A stretch of 64,000 bases of DNA from Plasmopara viticola (Eukaryota; Oomycota; Peronosporomycetes; Peronosporales; Peronosporaceae): NCBI GenBank assembly GCA_001695595.3, contig MBPM02000059.1, positions 186,001 through 250,000 on the forward strand. The letters run 5' to 3'. A program made the position numbers and the translations under genes. Each line of letters begins with the position of its first letter. The stretch's first letter is position 1. Below the pieces are notes generated by a model. That model made no database searches. It saw nothing but the letters and a program-made list of their open reading frames with translations, and was not told the origin of the DNA. This document shows, one piece after another, positions 45,701 to 56,600 of this stretch.

Positions 45701-47938
45701 TATACAACTAAGGACGACTTTGTTGACCCAGACCGTTTAGAAGAGTCTTCACTGGATCAATTTGAAGAATTTGATTTGATACGCACTGAAGGTGACGATG
45801 CGACTGACAATGCCCATCCACTTATGCAACGGGAAGAGGATCTAGCTGCTACTATTCGAATAACACCTGCTAGCATGCGGAACGACGTCCTGAACCGACC
45901 GTTTACGCGCGAAGAGACAAATAAGTGTGTGATGACGCCGGTCAAAGTCGAGGAAGCGCGTTGTCAACTTGAGGAGTCATTAGCTATCACACGAGATGTA
46001 ATGAGCGAGTTAGGACGCGCTGGACCGTGGCGTGCGCATATCAAACATCTCAACACATTAAAGGGCGAACAAGCAAAGCAAGTAGCGATTCAGAAAAAGC
46101 TCGTACAGCATCAGTGGGCGAGGTACTACTTAAAGTACCAAGACTTTGCTCCATCGCAATCGCAGAACGAAATTTTAGACTCCGAAAGGTCTTTAGCCAG
46201 AATCCATACACAAGGTGCAATTTCTACACATGGTGACGATACGACATCGATAATCAATGATGGACTACTTGAAAACGATCCTGCGGATTCTCCGGAAGTT
46301 CATAAAATCAAAAAACTTCGACGGGAAATTACTTTAGCAAAAGACCAACTGCTACATGATGTCAGAGAAGGCGGAAATTATAAAGCCGGTGCATCTTTAT
46401 CACTTAATCCAGATCAAAAAAAACTTATCGAGGAATGCGAAGGACTTGCTGCCTCCTGCATCCAAGCTTTGGATAAATTATTGGGTATAGAGAAATCCGA
46501 GGCAACCTGTGAGACACCGTTGCAAAAGACAGTACCAAAGCAATCACGTGCCAAAACACGATCAGCTCAGGACAACCGGCATACTGTCACGGTCTCAAAA
46601 GGAGAAACGGCGTCTAGGATGACAATGTCATCTGGCCGACGATACATGCATAGATCGAAGAAAGCGGATGCCAGAAGTGGCTCAGAACGTAGAAGTCGGC
46701 GTGTTGAGTCTATTCGCATTGCAAAGGCCTTGGCTGCGTCAAGTCTTGGTCTATCGCTTCCTGCTACGCGATCGTCTGGATCAAAGATGTCCTCGTCAAG
46801 AGCAACGTCCGTACGTAGCATTAAAGCAACTCGAGGACAGCGATCCCATGACAATTCTCCACTACGCATGGGCTGTACAGGCTGCCGAGACGTGCGTCGC
46901 CGTTGTACCGGTTGTTCGGGTTGCTGCCTTCATTGTGTGTGTGTACGGTGCGGGTGCCGCATGTGCTGTTCGTCTCAGCTTGCAACGATACAGAAAATCA
47001 TGACGCACATGTTGGATCACGTCGAGGCAAAAGAAGCTTGCAAATGGATGAGTAACGCATCCACGGGTCAGCACTGTGGTATGCTTTTCTTCTGCTTACA
47101 GTGTCATTGCTGTGAAGGTCACTGTTCGTGCATACTGACAAATACAGCTTCACACTCTGCACTACATGCAGCTGCGTCTGCAGAATCTGACTCGTCGTCT
47201 AATGTTGTACCTTCACGCAACGCTATCAAAAGAGGAAGGGCTAGTGCACCACCATCTCGTAACAAACGACGCTTTAAGATTAATTTCGAAGCAGGTCAGC
47301 GCCGTGGCCCGAATCTGTCTTCAAACAATGAAGATGAAGTGATGGCAGTATCATCTGTAACATGCGCACGCAGCATGAGTAAGAGTGGACTACCTCAAAT
47401 GCCCCATGCACGCCAAGAACGTACTCCACTCCCGACGTTTGATTACGACATTGAAAGCGCCTACGGTCTCGGGTTAATGGACCAACGCGGGCAATGTCGT
47501 ACGTGGCAGCCGGCGCCATCCGACAAAAACGAGCAAGAGGATCTTTTCCGTGCTGCCCGTGTTCGCATGAAACTCGTGCGCTCGACATTTGCAAAACCTT
47601 TGGGTCAGTCGTTGAGCCCGGGTTGTTTGGACGGCGAGCAATTGTGGCAGCCAGAGCGGATCCAGATGATGTGGGAGCGACGAGATTTTCATGGTGTTTT
47701 GGGACTCCCACGCGACGCCACAACTCAACAGATTAAGCGTCAGTACCGCAAGCTTGCGCTTAAGCTGCACCCTGACAAAACGTCCGATGCATCCGCATCA
47801 TTGGAGTCGACTTTCGCTGAAGCTGAAAAAAACGTTGAAGCAAGGAGTTTCGGCAAAAGGGTTGATGCCTTTGTTGCAGCGACGCACTCGTACAAAATTT
47901 TGTTAGGAGATGTCAAGGTCATTAACGGGCTAAATTGA
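42771..47938 (+). CDS. Very large KH-domain + Cys-rich + C-terminal J-domain protein
   Basis: Two exons, 42771-43638 and 43716-47938, with a 77-bp intron (GTAAGT...GATAG), give 1,696 residues. The join (C|AT, His) turns an RS-like run SRSRSSSRREGSSRRPI into HRREADDVIE without a stop, and the second exon has no ATG near its 5' end, so I read one gene. A KH-like RNA-binding domain lies at about 122-205 (LIGIENSKLDTIMSRARCRISY). A Glu/Arg-rich helical region follows at about 320-450, then a long central part of unknown fold. A Cys-rich cluster (about 1340-1430: CTGC, CTGCSGCC, CVRCGCRMCC, CLQCHCC) may bind zinc. The last ~80 residues are a J domain (FHGVLGLPRDATTQQIKRQY, HPD near 1640) that could recruit Hsp70. 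Function unknown; an RNA-linked chaperone adaptor is a guess. Confidence 0.75.
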
Positions 47939-48009
47939 AGGGGCAACTTGTCATTAGACAGTCGTTTCGCAGTATCCATTATAAGTTTAGGTATTGGATC
48001 GACAGCACG

Positions 48010-48414
48010 ATGGATGTAAATCGCATCTTTTCGGCCGAGCAAATCGCAGTGCCTCCTGACCTCCCGCATGTGTTGAAGGAATGGACAAAGGCTGTGATCC
48101 GGGCGAGCCCGCCTGACCTGCTGGCTTTTTCGCAGCAATGGTTTCAGGACAAGACGACTCAATTATCGCAACGCGAGGTCGCGGAAACTCAGATTCGACG
48201 CATCCGACAGCTTTTTGAACAGTACAATGTAAACGGGCAAGGTCGCATGAAAGTGAAAGACCTTGGCAAGTTTTTGAGTGAAGATCTTGGTATGGATGGG
48301 TACGAGGATGGTAGTCCCACTGAGCTATTGGAAGACCTCGTGATGGAGCTCGATCCGGACAATACGGGTTTTGTCGAGCTGCACGACATTATTCAGTGGT
48401 ATCAGCAGCGTTAA
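48010..48414 (+). CDS. ROPN1-like RIIa-domain protein with EF-hands (flagellar)
   Basis: A 134-residue single-exon protein whose ATG lies only 71 bp after the KH/J gene stop. Residues about 8-48 form an R2D2/RIIa dimerisation-docking domain (AEQIAVPPDLPHVLKEWTKAVIRASPPDLLAF), very like ropporin (ROPN1), which docks AKAP-type proteins in the flagellar radial spoke and fibrous sheath. The C-terminal half carries two EF-hands: a degenerate one (YNVNGQGRMKVKD) and a canonical loop DPDNTGFVELHD that should bind calcium. A RIIa module fused to EF-hands suggests a calcium-sensitive axonemal docking protein. Its presence implies motile zoospores (inference). The frame is open upstream to 47935 but lacks another ATG. 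Confidence 0.88.
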   Translation: MDVNRIFSAEQIAVPPDLPHVLKEWTKAVIRASPPDLLAFSQQWFQDKTTQLSQREVAETQIRRIRQLFEQYNVNGQGRMKVKDLGKFLSEDLGMDGYEDGSPTELLEDLVMELDPDNTGFVELHDIIQWYQQR

Positions 48415-48551
48415 CGGACAGTGTATTCTAGCTTGCCATCCTTTCACCATAAACGAATTTTGTCAGCCGAGACCACTTTCCGTTTTTCGAATATTTCTGT
48501 TTCTTTATGTCATCTTGTCTAATTTTTATGATTTGAATGCGGATGTATTAT

Positions 48552-49635
48552 TTAACTCGAGGCAGTGGCCGTGTCCGCGACGGACGTAGCAGCTGCAGAC
48601 TTCGAGTCGTTTTGCCAGATGCGAATCGTGCCATCCTCTGAGCCTGTCGCAAATGAATCACCAGAAGGCGAGTATCGCAAACACCTAACGGGTCCGTGGT
48701 GTCCCTTGTGCGTCTCGAGCAGCTCTCCTGTCTTAAAGTCGAAAACACGCACCCATGTGTCCGAACCACCAGCTACAAACTTGCTCTCCGTCGGATGCAG
48801 CGACGCGCCACCTTCCTCAGCAAACGAAATGGGCATGGGAAAGACGTTCACAAGTCCAAACTCCTTGCTCGTATCGAAGAAATATACCTAAATGCAATTG
48901 ATTATTAACAGTGACCTTGACAATATCAAAAAATATGTTTCTTACCTGCTTGCCAGCCGCGACCGTGAGCATCTGACCATTTCTTGACGCTTCCATGTCC
49001 ATGACATCTGCATCTACTTTAAACTGCCGCGTCTGTGAGTATGTACCCAAATCCCAGACAGTAATGGTGCCATCAACTTCGCCCGTGGCCGCTAGATGGT
49101 CGCTAAGTACAACAACCTTACGGATCTGCTGGGCTGTGGCCATCTCTGCGAGTGGCGACGGTGGGAGGACCACGATGCCCGTGCGACCTTCAGCCTTAAA
49201 ATTCCGTAGCTGTTCTTTGATTCCAAGCACATCAAAAACTCGAAGCATCTTCTCGTGGCCCGCAGTAAGTAGCCGAGCGCCGTCCGCCGTGAAGGCCACG
49301 CTCTTGACCACGTGCTTGTGCTCGAGCGTCGTGACCACATCACCGGTCAGTGCATCCCAGATCTTGACAGAAAAATCGGCACTTCCAGTGGCTGCAAATT
49401 CAGCCTCGTTGTCCAACTTGGCACTCCATACCGCGCCTTTATGACCCTCGAATGTGCCAATCCAGTCGCCTGAGTCGCCGTGCCGCAACATTGGGAGCTT
49501 GTCGTGACATGCGGAAACTAGCAAGTTGCTACGACTGTAATGCAGTTCTGCCAGGGGACGAGAGTGACCAGGACAGACGATTGGTATTTGGCGTAGCGCC
49601 GCGGACGAGGAAGGAGACGCTGCCGGGGAAGTCAT
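48552..49635 (-). CDS. STRAP: STRAP/unrip-like WD40 repeat protein
   Basis: Two exons, 49635-48946 and 48887-48552, with a 58-bp intron in phase 0, give 341 residues (human STRAP is 350). A seven-bladed WD40 propeller is visible: IPIVCPGHSRPLAELHYS, TFEGHKGAVWSAKL, GSADFSVKIWDALTGDVV, GHEKMLRVFDVLG, GEVDGTITVWDLGTY, GSDTWVRVFDFKTGELL, and the last blade KGHHGPVRCLRYSPSGDSFATGSEDGTIRIW. The opening IPIVCPGHSRPL and the closing GSEDGTIRIWQ are typical of STRAP. STRAP binds the SMN complex and Unr in animals and affects snRNP assembly and TGF-beta signalling. Here a role in RNP assembly is more likely. Divergent from the coiled-coil gene (144 bp). Confidence 0.94.
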
Positions 49636-49779
49636 GACCGCGACGCGTTTGGCCAGATCACTTGTGAGATGTTGCTTCAGTCGAGTGCTGCGTGTCGTGC
49701 GAAGGTATTTTGCCTCTTATTGTCGTTTTATCTTTATTTAGCTCAGTGAGCAAGTGTGATTCTTTCCACAAAATTTACC

Positions 49780-52371
49780 ATGGAGAAGGACCTACGCGAC
49801 GCGTACGCTGCGCTCAAGTTGCTGCGTGCGGATCTGGTTAAGACACGTCGCGACAAGCGAGCATTAGAGGCGGAACTTTCACACTTTCGATTGCATGAGC
49901 CATTGCCTGGTTTGAAACCGACATTGGAAAGCCAGGAGACGAAGCGGATGCTGCACGAGGACTTGCGAGCGCATTTATGGCGTCAGGCCACACAATATGA
50001 AGCTCAAGTGAAGGGTTTAGAAAGGCAATTGAAGTCAAACTATTGTTTAATAAATAAGGATACACCGGAAGTTGAAGACAATCAGCAAGAGTCGGACGAA
50101 GTGGAGAAGCTTGAGCTGCTTAATAAATTGCACAGTTTGACAGCTACCGTGGAGCAGCAAATGGAGACTATGCTGGCTCAAAAGGCAACATTTGCGTTGC
50201 AAAAGGATGAAATCGAGACAACGTTGGAAGCCACACAGCTTCAGCTGCAAAAGGAGAAGAGCAAGGTGGGAGATGCTCGTTTGGAACAACAGGCAGCGAA
50301 AGAGAATTACGATTTTCTTGAGACGCAAGTGCTGATTCTAAAGCAAGAGAAGGAAACAATGGAAAAAGAGGTGGCGAATTTGCGTGCAAAGTTGACAGCT
50401 CATGCTCAGACAAGCAGTATACTGAAACAACAGTTGGCAGAGAAGGACGAGGAGCAAAGGAAGTGGAAGAGTGAGCAGGAAGAACAAGAGGTGAGGCTGC
50501 ATTTAGAACACACGGAGAAGACGGATGCGTTGGTGAAAGAATTGAGTGTAAACTTTCACAAGCAGGAGAAGAAATGTAGAGAAGAGCATCAGCAAGAGAT
50601 GACGGAGCTGCAGCAGAGATGTGAGTCGCTAGAGCTGGCGTTGAGTGGTGAGAAAGAAGACAAGTGTCAAGTTGAAAAAGAATTACTGGAAAAGGGTGCG
50701 ATGTTGAAGGAATATGACCTTAAGTGCAAAGAGCTGATGGCTAGCGCAGCAGCTCTAACGATCGATAAAAGCGAAGCCGAAGTTGCGCAGACTCAACAAA
50801 AATTAAGTTATGAGACGATGCTGAGGAAGCTTCAAAACGAACTGCTAGACACACAAAAACATTTGACAGATTCGAAGAATAATGAAGCAGACGTGCAGTC
50901 GAAACTTGAAGCGGCTGATGCCAAGTTAGTTGCAACAATAAAGAAATATGAGGATCGGCTCACCGAGGCTTCACAAAGACTGCTCGATCATGAGCAGGAC
51001 CACCAGCGATACGCAACATCTCTGAGTGATGTGGAAAATGAGCTGAGAAAGGTACAGACAAAGCTCGTTGGCTCTGAGGCCACGCTGCTCTCAAAAACGA
51101 AAGAGTTTGAAGGAAAACTTCTGGAAACTGTACAACTTAGTGCGCAACATGAGAAAACGGCTCGGATCTTGGCAAATGAAAACGAGAATTTTCAGCACGA
51201 ACTTTATGAAGCCCGACAGGCTGTGAAGCTCACGACTGAAGAGCTCATTCAGTGCCAATTAATTATAAAGCAGAAAACACAAGAGCATCTCATGTCTCAG
51301 CAGCAGTGTGAGTCTTTGGAGTCGCAGCTTTTGTCGGCTAATGACCACAGGGACCCATCCTGTGCGAGCAGTCAAGGCAATGGTCTGTATGTGCTGGAGG
51401 CTTTCGATGGCCTCTGTGATAGTGATATCGCCGCACTGCCCTCTGTAAAATCTTGGTCTCTATTTCGCTCTGGAGTAGTCGAATTTGAGGATTTTTTGCT
51501 ACAATTCCAGGCGCTAGTCGGTGCTGTGACCGAAGTGCTTCTTTTGTGCAAAACCCACGCTGAATCTCTATCTGTGTTGTGTGACCAATTGAAAGACAAA
51601 GCATCCAGCGATTCGGTTCTCAGTGTATTGTTGAGACTGCTGCGCTTTACAGTAAATGTAAAGGCATATAGTCAACGCGACGAGGATTTTGTGAATGCCG
51701 ATGTCATTCAATCGCTCCGTAAGCGCGTGGTGGATGCACTTGCTCAGTGGTTCGAGTGCGACACTGGTAACAGCCATCATAGTAACCGTGTGTCCATGCC
51801 GGCACCCACATTTACCATCACTTCTCGTGAGACTGCGTTAATCTTGCAGAACTGGACGAGTGACCGATCGAAGCAGCTTGGAGTAAGACGATGGCTAGCT
51901 CGAATGGAGGCTTATCCGGGTGTACCACCACTTCGAGGAGCTTTATCGAATTGTAAATTAGAAATACCTCTGGAAGGTTGTACGCTTGAATTGGATGAGA
52001 TGACTTTGGAAGTGAAGGACGCTTTTCTACTATTGCTCATTCCAATATTGAAGCAAAATCAAGCCTTACACGTGCGTGTGTTTACCCGCTACATTGCGGG
52101 CTGTGAGACGTTGGCGAAGAAGCCTGTGATTAATGACCGAGGCACTACTGACGAGGCGAAGAAAGAGTGGGCGATGCGAATTCACGTCCAGAGGGCCATC
52201 ACACAGTGGACATCTCGCCCTACTGCATTGAAAGTGAGTTCTAGCGGTCCGCCTAGTCCGCTGATACTTAATTCCCCAGCCTCTTCAGTCTCGTCATCCA
52301 CCTCCAGCTCAGCGAGCTCGAGGCTTCAAATTATTCAAGAGCGTCTACAATACTTGCATAACAATACTTAA
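49780..52371 (+). CDS. Long coiled-coil protein with unrecognised C-terminal domain
   Basis: An 863-residue single-exon protein starting at the ATG at 49780 (MEKDLRDAYAALKLLRADL). Roughly residues 1-520 are almost unbroken heptad coiled coil, rich in Glu/Gln/Lys/Leu. From about 540 the composition changes to a globular helical region (SWSLFRSGVVEFEDFLLQFQ, LLRLLRFTVNVKAY). It has aromatic and Cys residues and continues to about 810, with NWTSDRSKQLGVRRWLARME and LDEMTLEVKDAFLLLLIPIL. The tail is Ser/Pro-rich. Golgin, centrosomal and basal-body proteins look like this, but no GRIP, GRAB or other domain is visible, so I give no function. An AATAAA is at 52386-52391. Convergent with BAP31. Confidence 0.85.
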   Translation: MEKDLRDAYAALKLLRADLVKTRRDKRALEAELSHFRLHEPLPGLKPTLESQETKRMLHEDLRAHLWRQATQYEAQVKGLERQLKSNYCLINKDTPEVEDNQQESDEVEKLELLNKLHSLTATVEQQMETMLAQKATFALQKDEIETTLEATQLQLQKEKSKVGDARLEQQAAKENYDFLETQVLILKQEKETMEKEVANLRAKLTAHAQTSSILKQQLAEKDEEQRKWKSEQEEQEVRLHLEHTEKTDALVKELSVNFHKQEKKCREEHQQEMTELQQRCESLELALSGEKEDKCQVEKELLEKGAMLKEYDLKCKELMASAAALTIDKSEAEVAQTQQKLSYETMLRKLQNELLDTQKHLTDSKNNEADVQSKLEAADAKLVATIKKYEDRLTEASQRLLDHEQDHQRYATSLSDVENELRKVQTKLVGSEATLLSKTKEFEGKLLETVQLSAQHEKTARILANENENFQHELYEARQAVKLTTEELIQCQLIIKQKTQEHLMSQQQCESLESQLLSANDHRDPSCASSQGNGLYVLEAFDGLCDSDIAALPSVKSWSLFRSGVVEFEDFLLQFQALVGAVTEVLLLCKTHAESLSVLCDQLKDKASSDSVLSVLLRLLRFTVNVKAYSQRDEDFVNADVIQSLRKRVVDALAQWFECDTGNSHHSNRVSMPAPTFTITSRETALILQNWTSDRSKQLGVRRWLARMEAYPGVPPLRGALSNCKLEIPLEGCTLELDEMTLEVKDAFLLLLIPILKQNQALHVRVFTRYIAGCETLAKKPVINDRGTTDEAKKEWAMRIHVQRAITQWTSRPTALKVSSSGPPSPLILNSPASSVSSSTSSSASSRLQIIQERLQYLHNNT

Positions 52372-52564
52372 GAATCGTATAAATTAATAAACCAACACTT
52401 GAAATTGGGAGAAAAGCGGCAGGTAAAGGTTTAAAAGAATTAGTTTGGCCTTAGGAAGCAATGAATCAATACCAATGCAAGCGTGCCAACCAAGCCAAGT
52501 CGTGCGTTCCTCAAACTGTGTCGTTTTTTATTGCCAACCACGCGTTCATTGCCTTGAGCGCTCT

Positions 52565-53470
52565 TTACTCTGCTTTCTTCTTGGCTTCGGCAAACATAAA
52601 GTCATAGTCTTGAATTTGAGTCTTCAATGCATCACGTTCCTCCGTTAGTTTAGCAATCTGCTTGCGTTGACGTTTCATCTCTTCCTCGTGGGTCTTGGCC
52701 GCTTCAAGCTGCTTGTCAGACTCGTTCTTTTCGTCCATCAGTTTCATAAAAGCCGAGCTCTGTCCCTCCGCCTGCTTTGTCACCGATGCGACTTGGTTCT
52801 CAGCCTTCTGTAGTTTTTCAATCGCCATCTTGACCTCATCTTCAAGGTCTGCATTCTCTTGAACCAATTTGGCAAGTGCATCCACTTTCTTCTTCTTGTC
52901 GTCACCTTCTTCATTTCCCAGCAGTTGATGCAACTTGTCCGTTTGCTTTTTAAATGACTCGTTCTCGACCAATAGCGCCTTATAGCCCGCAGCAGCACCT
53001 TCCGCTTGCTTCTTGATGGCTATCAAATTTTTCTCCAAATGAAGATTCGTTGCCAGTGTCGTGTACACTAGACGCAACAGCAGGAACAGAAAGAGACAAA
53101 AACCTGTGATGTACATGTCCCGCTGAGCTGTAAGCAGGCGGATCCGCATGCCATCGCTTAGCACTTCATCTGACGCGTGGTGCTTGTAAACGGTCGAAAC
53201 GTCCGCTGTCCTCAATCAATTGCACGAACTTTATAAGCAAGAACGCGATCAACCAAAGATAATAATGCTGTACGTACAGACGAATAGGATGGAGACAATG
53301 GCGAGCACCACCGTGGCCACTAGGTTTGTCAAAGAGTCTTTGCCCGCGAGATGTTTCATTAAAAAGGAGACGACAGCGTGCGAAACACGTTGGCCGAATG
53401 GAAGACTCAGTATGAGACAGATGACGGCCTCGGTCACCATCATCCAGAAGAGGAAGCGGTTAAGCAACAT
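52565..53470 (-). CDS. BCAP31: BAP31-like ER membrane protein
   Basis: Two exons, 53470-53274 and 53210-52565, with a 63-bp intron (phase 2), give 280 residues. The N-terminal half has three hydrophobic segments: FLFWMMVTEAVICLILSL, SLTNLVATVVLAIVSILF and ITGFCLFLFLLLRLVYTTLA. The last is preceded by the family motif RLLTAQRDMYITGF (RLFRAQRNLYIAGF in animals). After it comes a long cytoplasmic coiled coil (about 135-280) ending KKKAE, a KKxx-like basic end for ER retrieval. BAP31 proteins are ER cargo receptors and quality-control factors for membrane proteins. Without the splice the second exon seems to start at a TTG. The stop of AP3B, on the same strand, is 166 bp upstream of its ATG. Confidence 0.94.
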
Positions 53471-53636
53471 GTCGGTGCTAAAGATGTCGAAGAAGGCTCT
53501 TAATTACGTCTTGTGTGATAGTTTCCCCTCGAGGAATGATCTAGTAAGGATACGAGATAATGGACACTGGGAAAGAGTTTTTGCATTTTTAATTACAGAA
53601 AAAAACGTGTGCGACACATTAAAAAGAGGCAACCGA

Positions 53637-56600
53637 TTAGTTACCCATCTCAACTTCCACGACTGGCACAATGGGTAGAGCCCGCATTATGCCCGCACTC
53701 AGTCGCTGGGCAAGCACCGCGTCCCGCATGACAACAAGCAATTTTCCGTGGCCACTTTGCAATTGCAGCTCCAGCATTATAAGGACAGTGTCACCCGTAG
53801 CGTCTTCACTACGGAACCGCCCTGCAAACTTGCACTTGCCGACCCCGCCATTCAGAGTGTTGATCTCGTAAAGTTGCGCAACGTTGCACTCTTGTTGCAC
53901 CGCTTGGACAATTGCATTCATTTGCACGGGAGCCAAAAGCATCACGTCGCTCGTGTAAAGACAAGACGCGTCTGTCATCGAGATGCAACGGTCGAAATCA
54001 TCGAGACTTAGCTGTTGAGGTAACAATAGTTCTCCGATGAGAGGGCACAAGTCTGCGGTGTACTTGTCGGTGCTCGTCATGATTTCAATTGGCACGTTGT
54101 CAAGACAATTGTGGAAATTCACTTGCAAGTGGACCATGGAAGTGGCACCACCAGGGAACAAGACGGGCAACTCTGGAAACGAAACGACCTGTTGCGGATC
54201 CTTTTTGCCAACCACGTAGATACGTGCGATTGGCTCCTTGGAATGATTGGCGAGCCACAACTGAATCACGTTCATTTCACGTGAAAGCGTGGACGGCTGG
54301 CGAAGAAATGCGTAGTGAATGTTCAATCCATTACCAGCTTGCGTAGACAAGAGTTCGTGGCGTCGTGGGGGCGTCGTCGAGGACGACATGCTGAGACTGA
54401 TTAAATCACTAAAGAGATTCGGAGTCGAGCCCGTCGAAGCCATGGGTGCAAGCTCGTGTGGAGTTGTTGGCGCAACCGCTGGAGAACCCAAGAGATCGAG
54501 CGAATCAAATGCAGGAAGGAGTTTGGCTTTTTCCGACTGCGCGCGTTTCCGCGGCGACTTTATCTTTGTACCTTTTGAATGGCGCCGCGAACGTTCTTCT
54601 TCCTCCGAAGATTCCTCTGACTCGCTCTCTTCCGATGACGAAACCTCACTGCTTGAACCAGAATTAGACGAATGCGAGCCGGCATCCGATCCACTTTCTT
54701 CACTACTACCACTTCTCGAGTTATCGTCCGAGTCGCTTTCAGCTTCCGACTCTGACTCCGACTCGGAGATGTCGGATCCAGAAGAGCTCGCGTCACTGTA
54801 AAAGCCTCTTGAGCCTCTCGCCTTCTTTTTCGATGAAGTTTTAGTACTAGGACGAGAGGGGCCACTCTGGTTTGTTTCCATACTTGAGAGCGATTCGTCC
54901 CGCAGCGACCGATCTGGCTTTGTCGTACGCCACTCCGGCAGCGCAAGGTACCCAGGAACACTGTGATGCACTACATTCGACAGCGAGCCAAGCGTAAAGC
55001 GCGTCTTGATCTCATCGTCGTACCCAATTAGTGGTGCAGGTTTTTTGCTAGCAAACAATTTGTGCGGATCCACAATGTTTGCGTCTCCAGAAAGCGCAGC
55101 ACGCATTAAACGAGCACGGTCGCGAACGTCGTAGTCAATGTCGAATTTGCAGAGTTCAATCACGTATTGAAGTAGCAGCTGAATCGTGCGCGTTTGGGGC
55201 TCGCGAAGTCCGAGTTTGACAGCAAGATTTAAAAGCTGGAGACGCACGGCTGTCGATTCTTCGGAAAAGCCTTTGACAAGGAGGCGGAGTGACTCTGCAG
55301 CGCACGTCGTTCCGTTGCCGTCGTCATTAAACTCGCCAAGCATCCATACAATTGACGCGCGAGCTGACGGACTTGTGACACGTCCAGTGACCATCATGGC
55401 AGCCAATGAGCGCACGACAAGAAGGCGATCTTTCTTAATGGCCTGCTGCTGCAGTAAGTGACGAATTACAACAACGCTCTCAGCCACTACTTGGTCATTG
55501 GAAGACCGCACTAGACGCATGAGGCCACTTAAGCAGCGCTCGGCCACAGACGGCATGGCATCGGCTACACGGCCAAGTGCACGGACCGTTGTCGTCACGA
55601 ACAATTTGTCCACATGCCGCACATAGGCCTGGAATTCGCGTAAAATGATGCTGACATTATCGTTAGTGACCAATGAGGTCAATATCTCGAGCTTAAGCTT
55701 TCGCGCATACGCCGGGTCCGTCGCACGTACAAAAAACTCCTGCAAGAACGGGCGAAACATATCTGGACGCGACGTAGCCATGGACGAAATGACCGTCAGC
55801 ACAACGTATTGAATTTCTCGCTGATTGCGCATGATTCGAACGAGCGACTTGCCAATGAGCGTGGACGTCGCCATGCTGTGCGTGCCGCAATAGTAGTGTA
55901 ATGTCGCCACTGCGAGTACCACACCGCTGTTCCTCGACTTGAGCAGTGGAATAGACGACCGCAATAGTAAGCGATGGTCTTCATCCAGCTCTTCTCCAAT
56001 GCCATTTGCCACGGCATCACTAGCAAAGACTGACCCAACGGACGGTTGGGTCTTACTCTTTCCCAGCATAAACGGCGACTGACGATTCATCAATCGTGTC
56101 TCCTCGTCCTCTGATGCACTGTCTTCATCGAGGTAAAAGCCCTTCTTGGTCTTTCTTTTCCCATACTTGGTCGTATCCTTCGTCTCTTGAACGGGAGCTT
56201 GAAACTCTTGTCGACAGTATCGAATCAAGACGTGGAGAGTGACAGTTTGCCCCCACTCGTCCACGTCCGCCAACAAATGACACAATTTCCGAAACGGACG
56301 ATGCAAAAGGTCTAATCGATCCGGACAGACCTCATTGAGGGCTTGCACGGCACTACTAAGTACCATAGTACTGGGATCGTTCAGTAAATTACCAATAATC
56401 TCAGCCAAAACGTCCTCTTGCTCTGGGTCCAAGACAAACACTTTACTAATGGCGTTCGTGGCACATTTACGCACATACGCAGAGTCGTCTGCAGCACATT
56501 TGCGAATGGCAATAAGCTGGATCTGCACAATGTCACGTACTCGAATACTGGTCATAACGCGTAGCGCCAGCGCTCGAATGAGCTGGTTCGGGTCCGCCAG

